Assembly (NCBI RefSeq): GCF_905475395.1 | Contig: NC_058337.1 | Coordinates: 135,491,960-135,555,959, forward strand | Reading direction: 5' to 3' | DNA: 64,000 nucleotides | Source: Chrysoperla carnea | Lineage: Eukaryota; Arthropoda; Insecta; Neuroptera; Chrysopidae | In this document: piece after piece, positions 21,542 to 33,945 of the stretch | How the letters are laid out: the number at the start of each line of letters is the position of its first letter | Numbering within the stretch: position 1 is the first letter of the stretch | Made by a program: the position numbers and the translations under genes | Notes under the pieces: generated by a model | Databases searched by the model: none | Told to the model about the DNA's origin: nothing | Seen by the model: only the letters and a program-made list of their open reading frames with translations

Positions 21542-23750
21542 TAGGGTGTTCTGTTATTGACTGCAGATCGTTGGCCTACAGAATAAGCTCATAAAGACAA
21601 AGGAAAAAGTTATTTACTAATTTTGGATCTGAGCCCTAATTTGCGAGATATGGCTATGGTACAAATCAAAAAATTTAACCATTCACAGTGTTTGAAAACC
21701 TGGTAGGCATACACTATCTTATTTGGAAGGGACAGTTAAAAACTATCAAATTTAATTGGACAATAAAAATTTAATACATTAGCAATTGTTATCTTTATTT
21801 TTCGCATTTAATTATTTACTTGTCTCGCTTGTTTTTCGATTAGTATTTATTTGCCACTACAGTTCACTTAGTTATAGGCTGGAATTGTCTTATTACATAA
21901 AAAAAATGGGCTGTCTTTGCATACTTTACATACGCAATAAACTAAATAATAAATAACATGTTGATTCTTTTCAAATAATTTTATAATAAAAACAACTGAA
22001 TAGAGCAGGAGACGGTCGTTTCATCAATACGTATGTTTTGTGTAAATTTATTATTATTCAAAATAGCTTATAGATTATTTACATTTCTCTATAACAAAAG
22101 GTCATTCCATTGGTTTCAATAACGAACGTAGACCTTCAATACCAACAAAAAAAATTATGTAGGAATTCACCAAATTTTGCATTTTCTCAAATTAGTTTTC
22201 CCACAAATTCAAGAAGAGCGTTTTATGGAAATTTTCAAAAGTAAATGAAGTATGTTAAGCGTGGTATCCAAATTTCAAGATATTTTCAAGCCACAAACGG
22301 CCAATGACAAATGAATGAATTATGAAATATTTGTACATTAATCACAGCACAGATTACATTTATCGCAGGAAATTACAACTAATACTAAATAATAATAAAA
22401 ATAAACCCATCTTATCACAGTTTTCAAAATCAGTAATCTTATTTCACTTTTTCAGTTTTAAAAATCATTAGTTCTCCTTCAAATTCAAGGAAAGCGTTTT
22501 TCGGAATTTTTCAAAAATATATGACGTATGGTAAGCGTGGTATCTAAATTTCAAGCTATTATCAGGCTACAAGCGGCCAATGAAATGAATTATTATCTAG
22601 GAATATCAGTAATAGTAATTATTAACCAGGAATATCAGAAGACTGTGAATAATGTAAGCTGTGCTGTGATTAATGTATAAACAATTCATTGTAGTTTGTA
22701 GCTTGAAAATAGAATCCAAATTTCATTTGGGTACCACGCATAGCATACTTATTATACTTTTAATTTTCAACATTTCCGAAAAACACTTTTCTTGAGTTTG
22801 TAGGAGAACTTACGATTTTTAGAAAATGAAAAATGAAAAAGTGGATTAAGATTACTGATTTTGATTATTGTGATCGATGGGTTTATTTTTATTATTATTT
22901 AGTATTAGTTGTAATTTGCTGTGAATATTGTAATCTATGCTGTGATTAAAGTACAAATAATTCATAATTCACTCATTTCATTGACCGTTTGTAGCTTGAT
23001 AATAGCTTAAAATTTGGATACCACGGTTAACATACTTCATTTATTTTTGAAAGTTTCCAAAAAAAGCTTTTCTTGAGTTTGTAGGAGAACTAATAATTTT
23101 TAGAAAATGAAAAATTGGTAAATTCCAGCTTGACAATCCTACGCAGTTTTCTTCTAGATATTAAAGGTCAACGTTGGTTTTTGAAACCAATGGAGGTCAC
23201 ATTGAGCATTTATTACAGAGGAAATGTAAATAATTTATAAGCTATTTTGAATAATAATAAATTTATACAAAACATACGTATTGATGAAACGACCGTCTCC
23301 TGCTCTATTCAGTTGTTTTTGTAATTGAATCAACAAACAAATTTCAACTTGTTTTGTTATTATTTCTTGGAATATACAAAATAGTTTTTTTTTATGTATG
23401 TTAAATGGATTGTAAGACGTCCTATTTAGCTTAAGTATTAACACAATACCATCATAGTTAAAATATAAAAAGTGGGCGGGTTTGATCAAGTCAAATGAAA
23501 TCATTTATACTTTAAAAAAAATCCCTTCCTCAGTTCAAAGTAATAAAATAAAATAAACTTATATCTACTTATTATCATTGGCTACTGATTATCGAATGAT
23601 AGTCTGTCAATGAACAAATATATCAATTTTTGCCATACCTGTAGCGCCCAAACTAGGGCTCAAATCCAAAATTGGTAAATGACTTTTTCATTCGTCTTTA
23701 TGAGCTTATTCTGTAGGCCGACGATCTGCAGTCAATAACAGAACACCCTG
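21542..23750. mobile_element. 2.2-kb foldback DNA element with mariner-like ends
   Basis: The ends are inverted copies: left TAGGGTGTTCTGTTATTGAC then TGCAGATCGTTGGCC; right, on the minus strand, CAGGGTGTTCTGTTATTGAC then TGCAGATCGTCGGCC. TA dinucleotides flank both sides (21540-21541, 23751-23752), the Tc1/mariner target. The inverted arms are several hundred bases long: AGAGCAGGAGACGGTCGTTT at about 22003 reappears inverted at about 23285-23305. Internal blocks around the motif AAGCGTGGTATC (22258, 22533) reappear inverted near 22725 and 23020, so the element folds on itself almost along its whole length. No transposase frame is left. Confidence 0.85.
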
Positions 23751-23752
23751 TA

Positions 23753-25025
23753 TAAACGATAAAGAATATAAATGAAAAGGTTTTGTGTAGATCAAACTAG
23801 TTTATTTTCAATTTATCAGAAGAAAGCGTATAAAGTGGTAGTTAACCACTACCCCAAAAATTTCGTTTCTAATCTTACACCGAATTATGAAAGTTTAAAA
23901 GCACACAAGCAGCAGTGTAGGTACATTGATTGACCTAAGACCTGAAACGTCTTCTTTCCAGATACCTTGTTTAGAATAGTGTTGCATCCTTAAGCCCTTT
24001 GATATCTTAAGGATCCTATACACTGTAGCAAAAGTTACTGGATTGAAGTAAACATGTTTCTTTAGGTATCGATGCTCTAATAGATTAGGTTAAGTTAGGT
24101 TATATTGGTTGTTAACGAAGGGCGCACTTAGGCCATAGAGCTGAATATGTTTTTATAACAAGTAAATATTTCATAAGTCAACGATCACAATACTTCATTC
24201 AAGAAAATATGTGTTTGACGTAATAATGTTCTTGATTCAAGAAAATTTTTACTTGTTAACATTTTAAGAACATATTTTCTCTAGAACTACTTTTTTATTA
24301 CATCATCGCTTTTTGACGTTTAAACCAATTTATACAACTATTTTGGTGTAAATTCTCCAATTTTTCACCAATAATAAGCTAGTTTTTACTCATATTTTTA
24401 TCGCATAGGCAAGATAATCGTTGAGTGAATAGAAATCTGACAGTATCTTCCAACATATTGGAGGTGGTCATTTTCAATCGCTGAACACAATTGCTGATAT
24501 TTTTACGATTATGATTCATATAAAAACATAAAAATAAAAATAATAACAGTTTTAACCTTGATTTATATCAAGATTCATATCGTCTTTTGCCACCCATATT
24601 ACTTAGCTAGTAAGTTACTTATTTACTTTAAATTCAACAATTATTTTCACATAAATGAACTAAAATTATTTCCTCACAGACAATAAATAAAATTCATAAT
24701 GGTGTTATGAATATATTAATATCTACTAAAATCTAAATAATAGACTTGATTATCATCTATGAAGGTCTAGAGCCATGTGTAGTATTTGACAGCGATTTAA
24801 AAGCATGGAAATTTGAGAAATTGTTGCGAAGATTGTGTCTAGCTATCAGTATATTTTGTAACTGATAAATTCACCTTTAAAAATTGATGTATGACTTATT
24901 TATACTTTGCCTTACAACTTTTTTAACTACGGAAGTTCTTATTGGAAAAATCACAAATGACGTCTGAAACAACCAATATGGGAGTCATAAGCAGGTTTAA
25001 ACTTTAAAATAACAGCAGTGGTCTG
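23753..25025. other. Intergenic, with a short LINE 3'-tail remnant
   Basis: At about 24082-24150 the minus strand reads GGCCTAAGTGCGCCC.. then ACCTAACTTAACCTAAT, like the 3' tails at 31.5, 36.5 and 39.1 kb. No gene was seen. Confidence 0.4.
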
Positions 25026-25029
25026 TGGA

Positions 25030-25435
25030 ATGACTAGACTAATCGGCTTGGGAAGTTTTCGATCGTACCTACCCGTTGCAATTTGCCGAATATTTCTCTT
25101 TTTTTTTCAAATGAGTCCATTTTTTCATATCATGGGCTGGACAGTGACAGAAAAGATGAGGGATTCCTCCTCCTTTCTATTTTGGCAGCTCCTGTAATAA
25201 TCGTGATGCACAGGTGGGCCCAGGCGTTCAGCGAACCTGCCACCTAATCAGTGTCCTATAATAGCCGCAACGATTTTGCTTATAGAGATCTTTTGAAGCG
25301 AGATAAAATCTTCGGAACGCCCACGATTTACTCCGACCATATCTGTCTTGCAGAACCACAATTTTGTTCGCTCCATCTAACATTGGCCTTTCTTAGGATT
25401 TCCTCATTTAGCAGCAGCTTGTATACCGGATAAAA
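25030..25435 (-). pseudogene. Non-LTR retrotransposon fragment, C-terminal part
   Basis: Read on the minus strand in shifting frames, it gives RKANVRWSE, then SARQIWSE, then CGYYRTLIRWQVR, then EEES..FCHCPAHD. These match in order the fragment on the plus strand at 30948-31462 (KKANLRWKEE, TTRQI, CGYYRTLVRRQVR). The C-x-C..H-type cluster after an acidic run is the zinc-binding tail region of RNase-H-carrying LINEs (I/R1/LOA-like group). Several frameshifts and stops make it dead. Confidence 0.6.
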
Positions 25436-25439
25436 CTAT

Positions 25440-26160
25440 TTAGGCATTTTTATATTCAATTATCTTAACAAAAATCGGCACCCGTCAAAACGAAACCGGT
25501 ATCGGGAAAAAGGACGCTCCACTTATAGGAATTGTAGATATAAAAATTGTAAAGCAAAGCATAATCTAAAATTCGAATAGACGATGATTATATCGAGGGG
25601 TATCCCCTTGTTCTACAACTTGAAAATTGAATCTCTTCTTCAATGAATATTCATCAATTTTTAGCTGGGCTCGAAATTGAAAATTTTCCAAAGCTTTTTG
25701 AAAGAGTAATCTTCAAATGTTAAATATACCGCCTGGTCCTAGATCTACAAAATCTAAATAATAGGCTTGATTGTCATAAAAATTTATTGTTCACGGAAAG
25801 ATTTTTTAACATACTGATGACAATTTTTATGATGAATGCTTATTATTTATTTACTTAAAATATGATCAAACATAAAATAAACATAAAAAGTTCGCGAAAA
25901 AAAATTTTTTGAAGGTTAGCAATAAAAATTTCAAGAACAAACAAACAAGCTTTAAATTTTTAGATGTTTAGAGAACATATAGAAAAATAGAATTTATAGA
26001 ATAACCAAAAAAATGATTATAAAAAAAGAAGAAATAAACGTGTCTGTTTGTTTAAGCATATTCGGTTACTGCTCGAAAAATAGCGAGTGTAAACTAATAA
26101 TCCTCGAATATGTGTGAAAGTTAAAGTAGGACAACTAATGGTCCTGGTTTAAGGCACTAA
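25440..26160. other. Intergenic, nothing recognised
   Basis: AT-rich sequence. CTAAATAATAG.CTTGATT..CAT is shared by about 24735 and 25753, suggesting a short dispersed repeat. Confidence 0.35.
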
Positions 26161-26178
26161 CAATAAATACATGACCTT

Positions 26179-26553
26179 TAAATAGCCAAGAAGGTTATTA
26201 ATAAGTAATGTAAAAATAAAGGGCCTAGTATAGAATCTTGAGGAATTCCTTTTGAGCCCGATTTGATTGGCAATTTGGAAGTATTTCAAAGTAAGATAGT
26301 AACAATTAATTGTCTTATTTTTGGTGCATACAACACATAACCCTGATTCCTTTAAATAGCCTAAAGGTTTACTAATAACTAAAATAAAAAGTACCTACTA
26401 TTATACCTTGAGGAACTCCTTCTAAGACCGATTTCTATCACGGAAGTATTTCAAAGTAAGTTTTTTACCTCCTTTAAATGGCCAGGAAAGTTACTAATAA
26501 ATAGATAATATGAAAAATAAAGGGCCTAGTATTGAACCTTGCGGAATTCCTTT
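26179..26553 (-). pseudogene. Reverse-transcriptase motif fragment, three tandem copies
   Basis: On the minus strand three diverged units each encode the non-LTR reverse-transcriptase palm motif: KGIPQGSILGPLFFIL (26522-26553), EGVPQGIIVGTFYF (26391-26423) and KGIPQDSILGPLF (26221-26252). The motif copies are spaced 131 and 170 bp apart, and each is followed by the same downstream block (about 40 bp ending GGC.ATTTAAA). Stops follow each motif. The family motif in intact elements is GVPQGS.LGP.LF. No other RT block is present. The pattern looks like tandem duplication of one dead RT piece. Confidence 0.75.
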
Positions 26554-26559
26554 TGTGTA

Positions 26560-27880
26560 AGATATTAAAAGACTATAAATAAAAAAAAACTGAACTTTCG
26601 TGTTATTAGGGAGGATTTGCGAAACCACGAACAAAAGCTAGTATTACTATATAAATCTTTATTGACGTCCATACCATTTTATTACCGAATTGAGACAAGA
26701 ACTTGTTTCTAATATAATTTTTAAGTTTTAGATTTATTTAAATACATAAGCAAAAAAAAATTAAATGTAGCTTTGTTACCGATGATTAAATATATGAATC
26801 ATGATAAACAAATTGACTCAAGGAAATAAAAAAATATTATTAAGTTATTGGAGAAGTATGTAAAAAAAAGTTCACCTTTAAAGAAGGTTCTGCATGTATG
26901 ACTGAGTTTTAATTCAATTGTAATTTTTATTTATTTTGTTTGTAAAGTGAGTCAGTGTCAAATCAAAAATTTCGAGATGAATAATTTCGAAACTCATGGT
27001 TAATAGTTAAAAGGGCGACTTATTCACTCCACGTTCATAAAATTAAAACTGGTGAAGCAAAGTAATTTATAATAAATATGTCCTGAAAACATACAAATAT
27101 TAATTTCGTGTGGTAAATCCTTACATCCTTCAAAAGGTTTTCATTTACAGTTCACCGTTCTAATAAAAGTAAAAGATCTTCGCAAATTATGGAAAAACCA
27201 ATTTAAAAATCAGAAAAGTTTTTTCCATGCAGTTGATTTTCATGATTTTCAACTATCGCCAAAATTCAGCTAAATTTCATAATGAAATGAAATACAGTTA
27301 CGGAATTGTTTCAACTATTTTTGCTCGCAGAAAAAGAGCGGAAAAAAACGTTTTCTGAAAAAGAAAACAACCATTACGATTTAGTCATCACGAAACTAAT
27401 TATGTACAATATTTTTCATCACACATGCAGGATAAGTACTCTCTTTTTACACTGTTTTCTGTAGGGCAAATAATTGATAATAATTTCATAGTCCTCAAGT
27501 CCCGATAAAAAATATTTGATCGATTGGTTTTATTTTTTAATCATAACATAATTATTAATTGATAATTATACCAATTAGCATTTATCGAGCTATAAATATC
27601 ATGTATTATTAGCTACAAATACCACACTAAGCTCAAATATATAATTAGTTTTAAGCTTTTTAATCATACCATAATTAAGAATTGTGCATCTAATAGGAAA
27701 ACTTTGCTTGGTAAAAACACTGACTTGGGTAGTTATTTTCTCATAAACCTTACAGAGAATCGATATGAATTTTTCACAAAAGACGTATGTATATAAAAAG
27801 ATTATTAATTGATAAATAAAATTTTAAATTTTTGGTTTTATTTTCTATTTTATTTGAATACGTAGAAAAATTTGAATACG
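26560..27880. other. Intergenic, nothing recognised
   Basis: AT-rich sequence with no supported gene or bounded repeat. Confidence 0.4.
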
Positions 27881-27885
27881 TAGGA

Positions 27886-28500
27886 GCCCGATCAGATTTA
27901 TACACTGGTGTTAACGTTATTTTGCCGGATTGGTTGCCTGGTTGGGTCAATAATAATCGAGGTATCTCGTTCAGATGCTGCGGGTGCCTGTTCGGGCTCA
28001 CTAACCATGGTTTACTTCAATTTGTCCGGTCTGCTGCCTGGTCGGGTAAAAACATATTGAATTACGTATATTTAATAACTAAAAGTGCCTGGGTTGGTTG
28101 ATGTAATATGGATCTCTATTATAGTGATCGAGGTTACTATATTTAGCCACGGTGGGTGCCCGATCAAATTTATACACTGGGGTTAACGATATTTTGCCGG
28201 GTTGGTTGCCTGGTTGGGTCAATAGTAATCAGGGTAGCGCGTTCAGCTGTTGCGATTTCCTGTTCGGGCTCACGTACTCGGGTTCATTTTATATACCCAG
28301 TCAATTTCCCCGGTTGGGCTAATATATTCGGGCTAGCAATACTAGTTACCTTGCAGGGTTTGCATAAGTTGGGGCAGTATAATCAGCTCCGGTCTATCAC
28401 CTTTCATGGCTCACATCATCGGGCCTCCTTTGCATTCCCTGATCGGGCAATGGTTGCAAGTCGGGCCGTAATCGGGCACTTTCTACCAGGGACGTTGTTT
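27886..28500. repeat. GC-richer repeat block of GCCCGAT/ATCGGGC words
   Basis: A unit starting GCCCGATCAGATTTATACAC and including GGTTGCCTGGTTGGGTCAAT and CTGTTCGGGCTCAC recurs 272 bp later (28158-28272). In between and after, short words such as GGTCGGGT, CGGGCTA and ATCGGGC recur. The block is distinctly GC-richer than its surroundings. The longest frame (28156-28506, plus) encodes no recognisable domain and spans the repeat, so I do not call a gene. Confidence 0.55.
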
Positions 28501-28506
28501 TTTTAA

Positions 28507-29040
28507 TTATTAGAATAATATCTGATGCGATGTAAGCAACATGGAAGCCACGACAAAACTTTTATTGCAATTATAATTTATTTCCTAAAAGGACATGAGC
28601 AACTTTTAAAATCAGCAACTTTAGCAGTTTTTTCGTGAATGTGCAGGAGTAAACACAGTTAGCCAAATTACTCAAAGATACAATACATACTTCATTCCTA
28701 TATCATTTCAATAAAAAAAAGAAATATATCTAAAATCCAGCCGTCTTAAAATCAACTTTTTCATGACGTATCTAGCTGCTATTTTAATAATCCTTGTTGT
28801 TATTATGTAATTAGAATCATTTTTTTTTTCATCGGACCTCAATTAACACTTGGTAGGTATTATTACTCATAATAAAATTTATAATAATTATAAATATATT
28901 TATGAAAAAAAAAATGTTTTTTATTTTTACATTGCACGCACGCTACACGCTACCTTAAATGTGCATAAATTTAATGTTTTTATATCATGTTTAATATTTT
29001 AACATGTTAACAATTTTATTAATAGTGTTTAATAACATTA
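28507..29040. other. Intergenic, nothing recognised
   Basis: AT-rich, featureless. Confidence 0.35.
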
Positions 29041-29044
29041 TCAT

Positions 29045-29670
29045 ATAACTAGCTCGGCCCGTGAGGAATCCCGTTCCCGTAGTTACCGTAACCCGTGGAT
29101 ACCCTGTACCCGTGGTTAAAAACAACAAACAACAAAATTCGTAGAAAAGGGGCGAAAAAAGTCAAAAGTTCTTAAATTAATATTTGGAAAACATGTATTA
29201 AAAATAGTAAGCATAATAGTATAGCATCTGTAAAACTAACATGTTCACCTAATAATGTTTTGAGTATTATATGTCTAGAGTATTAGGAGAGCATCAGTAA
29301 AAAGTTTTATGTTTGCCTAATAAACTTATTATTTAAATTTATGATATTTTTTCGTTCAACTATTTGTTAAGCGTGTTTTTTCTTAAGCGGTGGTTATTTT
29401 TAGACCGTGAGTATATTTTTCGTCAAACCTAGACATAATAAGCTTGAAAATGATGGGTGAATCATGGAATTTGATAAAGGAATAAGGAAGATAATGATAA
29501 GACAGAAAAAAACTTGCTATAGTGATAATATATAAGATTATTATTGGGTATGTTTTCACTTTTACATAAGTACGAAATCCGGATACAAAATGTCTAACTT
29601 CATTACATAAACACATTAAAGTCCATGTCGCAATAAATAACAATTAAACGAGGGGAGTCGAGCCCGAGTC
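29045..29670 (+). repeat. Dispersed repeat family C, copy 1
   Basis: Opens with ACTAGCTCGGCCCGTGAGGA. It shares, in order, with 33600-33945: CTAGCTCG.CCCGT.AGGA, TTCTTAAGCGGTGG..TTATTTTTAGACC, ATAAGCTTGAAAATGA and AATATATAAGATT. Openings of the CTAGCTCGGCCCGT type are common at ends of degenerate retroelements in insects, but no coding part remains. Confidence 0.5.
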
Positions 29671-30940
29671 TTTTGGATTCATGGTAAACCCCCCCAAATA
29701 CAGATGAAGTTACAAAACCGCAAATATAGCAGTCTCCATAATTCTATACCTACCTTCTTCGATTTCTTCCTTTTAAGACCTCTCTGATTGTATTCATACA
29801 TGTGGAATTCACACATGGTCAACCAAGATGTAAATTAATTCAAAGCTTAAAAAATGACTTTTTTCATAAAATCTGCTTTATGGAAATTGTAAGAGAGATC
29901 GTTAAAAATAGAATAAGCAATTCAATGGCTTTTTTGGCCTGGTCAAGTATACTATGTTGTTTCAAAATTTTTATCTTTGACTCCTGGATGTTCAAGAAGG
30001 CAATTTTGGGATTCCATTGAAATGTAACAACTATTACTGCAATCCCAGGATTTCTAGAGGGATGATATGATGGTTCTTATAATACTGTACAATCCCGAAA
30101 CGATTACATAACATCCATCCAAAGAATATAATAGGGAGTATATCACAGCCTGGACATACTGACTGCGCAAAAGCCTCTTCCAATGAGTGCTAATGAATCT
30201 TTTGCAATCCTCGACCAGAAACTTGTTCACTATTAGTGGACACAAATATGAAGGCAAATTCGGTTGACACTATGGTTAATTGAACCTGATCCAATGAGAA
30301 GAAGGTAAGTGGCTATCACCTATCTACTTTGTTACTAACTTTTGCCGTTGCAACATTTAGTCTTTTGTAACTAATCCTTTTTCAATTTTTAAACATTTCT
30401 AAGTGATAGTAAAAAAATGGTAGTAGATAGTAGATTCTAACTAGCTGCTAGAAATAAGTCAATTATTTCTAGGAAGATGATGGACCTCATGATCTAAAGA
30501 TGTCGCAGCAACATTTATTTTTTCCCAAGATATTTATTTTGTGTCAACATAATCTCTGCCAATGTCACACCACAATATAAACCTTTGTATACATTTCTTA
30601 TGCGGGTAAATACAAAAAATAATATTCATCACACTTCTTTCAAAATTATAATAGATTCTTACAGCCTTGTAAATTTAATTAACAAACTTCTTTTTTTTTA
30701 AGTTACAGCATACATGATTCAAAGAAATATTTACAAAACGTAAACTATTGTTATACTTGAAATTAATAATAAATATACCCTGTGTGAAAAGTTTACATTT
30801 TTATAAACAGGTAATCAGAATATAAAGGCTGATAGTTGACTTGATCAGGAATAAAGAAGGAAATTACGAAAATTAAGTTCATACATCCACAGTAAGTGTA
30901 TTAAAGTTAGAGAAAATAATAGATGAACTTATCTCAATGA
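29671..30940. other. Intergenic, nothing recognised
   Basis: Short ORFs only, none with a recognisable domain. No bounded repeat was seen. Confidence 0.4.
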
Positions 30941-30947
30941 ATCTGGT

Positions 30948-31560
30948 ATGGGTGGACACAGGGACATTCTGGGAAATTGTGAAGCCGGCGAGCTTGCTAC
31001 AAATGGCACAATGCTGCCAGACCCAAGGATCAATAGACATCCGGGAGTTTCATTTGCAAACTGCATGTTGCTTCTGAAAGAAGATGCCTTAAAAAAGGCC
31101 AACCTTAGATGGAAGGAGGAACGTATTTGTGACACTACAAGACAGATATGATCTGAGTATAATCGTAGGCGTTCCGAAGATCTTTAAATCAACTTTTCAG
31201 GTCACAACCAAGGGCCTCTATTAGCAAAATTGTTGCTTGCGGCTATTACAGGACACTGGTTAGGCGGCAGGTGCGCTGAATGCTTGGGTGTCACAGTCAA
31301 GAGGAGGAAGAAACAATGTCTCATCTTCTCAGTCAAGCTCTTACCACGAGGAGGTAGACTCACTTGAGCCAGCCTTTCTTGGACGATCTCTCCGGTCTGA
31401 AGTCCATTGATGTCAAAGCACTCTTGCTGTTCTTAAACAGCTCCTTATGGTTCATGGAGTAGTGGCTGGGGATGGGCCAACCCTTTCTCGATATCACAAC
31501 GGACTCTTTGGCCTAAGTATGTCTCACCCCAAGACACCCACTCTAGCCTAACCTAACTCA
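30948..31560 (+). pseudogene. Non-LTR retrotransposon C-terminal remnant with 3' tail
   Basis: The frame from 30948 encodes GGHRDILGNCEAGELATNGT, the last block of a LINE RNase H domain (family form GH..I.GNE.ADELA). The catalytic Asp of ADELA is Gly here, so the domain is inactive. The frame runs to RQI and meets TGA at 31149, where the sister fragment at 25.3 kb has Trp. In other frames follow CGYYRTLVRRQVR, an acidic run plus MSHLL with the expected cysteines lost, and a terminal piece LDDLSGLKSIDVKALLLFLN ending SSLWFME and a stop at 31460-31462. A 3' tail then reads GGCCTAAGTATGTCTCACC to CCTAACCTAACT. This is the group of LINEs with RNase H and a zinc-binding tail (I/R1/LOA-like); the exact clade is not resolvable here. 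Confidence 0.75.
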
Positions 31561-31564
31561 ACTC

Positions 31565-33598
31565 AATGAAACAAAAGAAGGTATAACACAACCACAAAAA
31601 TTGTTGTATAGTCCCAATTTCGAAAAAAAATTCAGTAATTTCGACCAGAAATGGAAGATCCTATAGAGAAATATTTAAAATGATTTTAGCAAATTCGCAC
31701 GAAGATCAAATTTTGAAAATTTACTTCCCTTCGTCATCACTTTTGCTAAAAAAATTAATATAGAGAGTGAATTGGTAAAAAAACGTGAGGTCATCAAACG
31801 TTGCGAAACTTTTAGAAAATTATATTTGATAACTATAAAAGTATAGGCCAATCGAATTGAAGAAACGTGGCTTATAACATATTGAACGCTATAGATAAAA
31901 TGGCAGGGATATATGCGGGGAGATATTCATTCTCTTCCTCGACTTGCTGTCTGGCAACATCCTAAATATTTCTATTTTTGTAAATCTGGGATTTTCAAGT
32001 AATGTTTCATCATTTCGAGGATTAGTTTTTAATATTCACGAGTTTAAGTTGAGGCACACAATTCCGTTTACATCTGGTATAATTATGTGTACGTTATAAA
32101 TTTTATTATTAAATATGTAATGGAAATATTTCTTATGATGATTTATAACAAAGTGAAATGAGACTAGTTTAATTGAATTTGTTTATATTTTTATTTATCT
32201 TGTGATATTGCATTCAGGAAAAACCAGTAGGTTAATAACAATAAAATATATATATAATGGAAACTCCCTTTTAACTCTTATAACTCACTCATACAAGAAA
32301 ATTACCTTTAATAATTATTATAATAAATTTATTTTTATAAATAAACAAATAAATAAAGAAGTTTTGTCATTATAACTCTTGTCTTGTAATCATAAACTAG
32401 TTTTTACTTTAAAACAATCAAACCTTGTTTGTCAGAATATTTATTAATTAAGAATAGCTAGCCGTTATCCGCTTGCTTCGTTGCACGATTCCAACGAGAC
32501 GAAAGTAGTTTTACATTGTTCTTTTTTTTTGAGTTTGAGGTCTTCTTGGTACAAAACTAAAAAAACTAATTATTTACATCTGATTGGCTTTTACGCTTTT
32601 TGTAAAATAACACCAATATGGTGGAGGCACATGGGCGTAGAGTAGGTTCACGAAGGCAAAAAATAAAAATAAACCTCCATGATCTGCTGCTTGTTTTACA
32701 TTACTTTTGGAGGCCTTGGGCACATAAGGCTCCCTTTTTGAAGTCTCTATTTTTATAAAACTGAATTTGGCAGCTAGATCGAGATTTCATTCCATTTTCT
32801 ACGTCTATGGTGACATACAGAAAAGATAATTTTTTTCTGTCAGAGTGTCACCATTTGTCACCAAATTAAAAATACTAGACTTAATTAGTGTTCTCTTAAT
32901 GTTCAATTAAACCTAATTAAATTATATAAAACCAATAAAAGAGGCATAATACTAATATTTCATAAGTTTGACGCTAGAAACTTCGAAAAGTGAATCAATT
33001 ATTTATTAAATCGTATACTTTATGCGTAAAGTGGAACGACTAGTTTATCCATAGCCATTTGTAAAGCAGAGAAATAAACAGGCAAACACGCAAACAGAGT
33101 TACTTTCGCATTTACAATATTAGTAGGAATTTATTTAATGATTTTGATTAAAATGCAAAGTATATTAACGTCATATTAATTCTGATAATTCTATATTCAA
33201 TTAATCAAATAACAAACAAAGACTTTTTCTCTAACACAGTAATTTAAATAATTTTTTGAATGCATAAATATTAACGCCATCGGAATTTTTAAAAAACATG
33301 TTGTAGAAAAAATAGTGCAATAATAAATTTTTTGAAATCAAAACCGGTACAGCTTGTTTATTTCTAAAAAATGAGTTGTTGTTTTCAATTAAATTGATTC
33401 TTGGAAAATGTGAGTTGAGTATATTTGATAGCTTATCACGTAAATATAGCACTGGGCCCTAGTCAGATTAACGACCTAATGTTTTGAAATATCGCGGTAT
33501 AGATGGAATGAATTGCAAGAAATGTGTAATATAATATTCCAACCATAATATTATTTTATCATCACTATTAAGCGGTTTTCAAGCTCTGCAACACTCAG
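31565..33598. other. Intergenic, nothing recognised except a short repeat end
   Basis: At 32457-32483 CTAGCCGTTATCCGCTTGCT then TCGTTG matches 55519-55545 and, inverted, 63226-63255. No gene was seen. Confidence 0.4.
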
Positions 33599-33599
33599 T

Positions 33600-33945
33600 C
33601 ATACTAGCTCGACCCGTAAGGATTTCCGCGTAAAAACAGTAATTTCCTTTTTTTATTTTATAAGCAATTTTATTACAGTTATGATATACAAATTACATAA
33701 TGAACAAAATTAAATCTAAATACTATTTCTCGAGCCTGTTTCTTCCTAAGTGGTACTTATTTAGACCTATTTTATGTGAGTAGCCAACACGATAAGCTTG
33801 AAAATGAGATATCGCGTGGACATTAAAAAAGGCTAGAAAAATAATATATAAGATTCTAAGCTGATAGGATAACTGATGTAAAAACGCCTTAAATCCAAAT
33901 AAAAAATTACAAACACGAACGAAAATCGAACTTTAGACCACTTGT
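33600..33945 (+). repeat. Dispersed repeat family C, copy 2
   Basis: Opens ACTAGCTCGACCCGTAAGGA and follows the block order of 29045-29670 with internal length differences (this copy is shorter). Confidence 0.5.

Noticed and set aside
28156-28506. 116-codon plus-strand open frame
   Set aside because: It lies wholly in the GC-rich word-repeat block; the frame is open because stop codons are rare at that composition. No domain.
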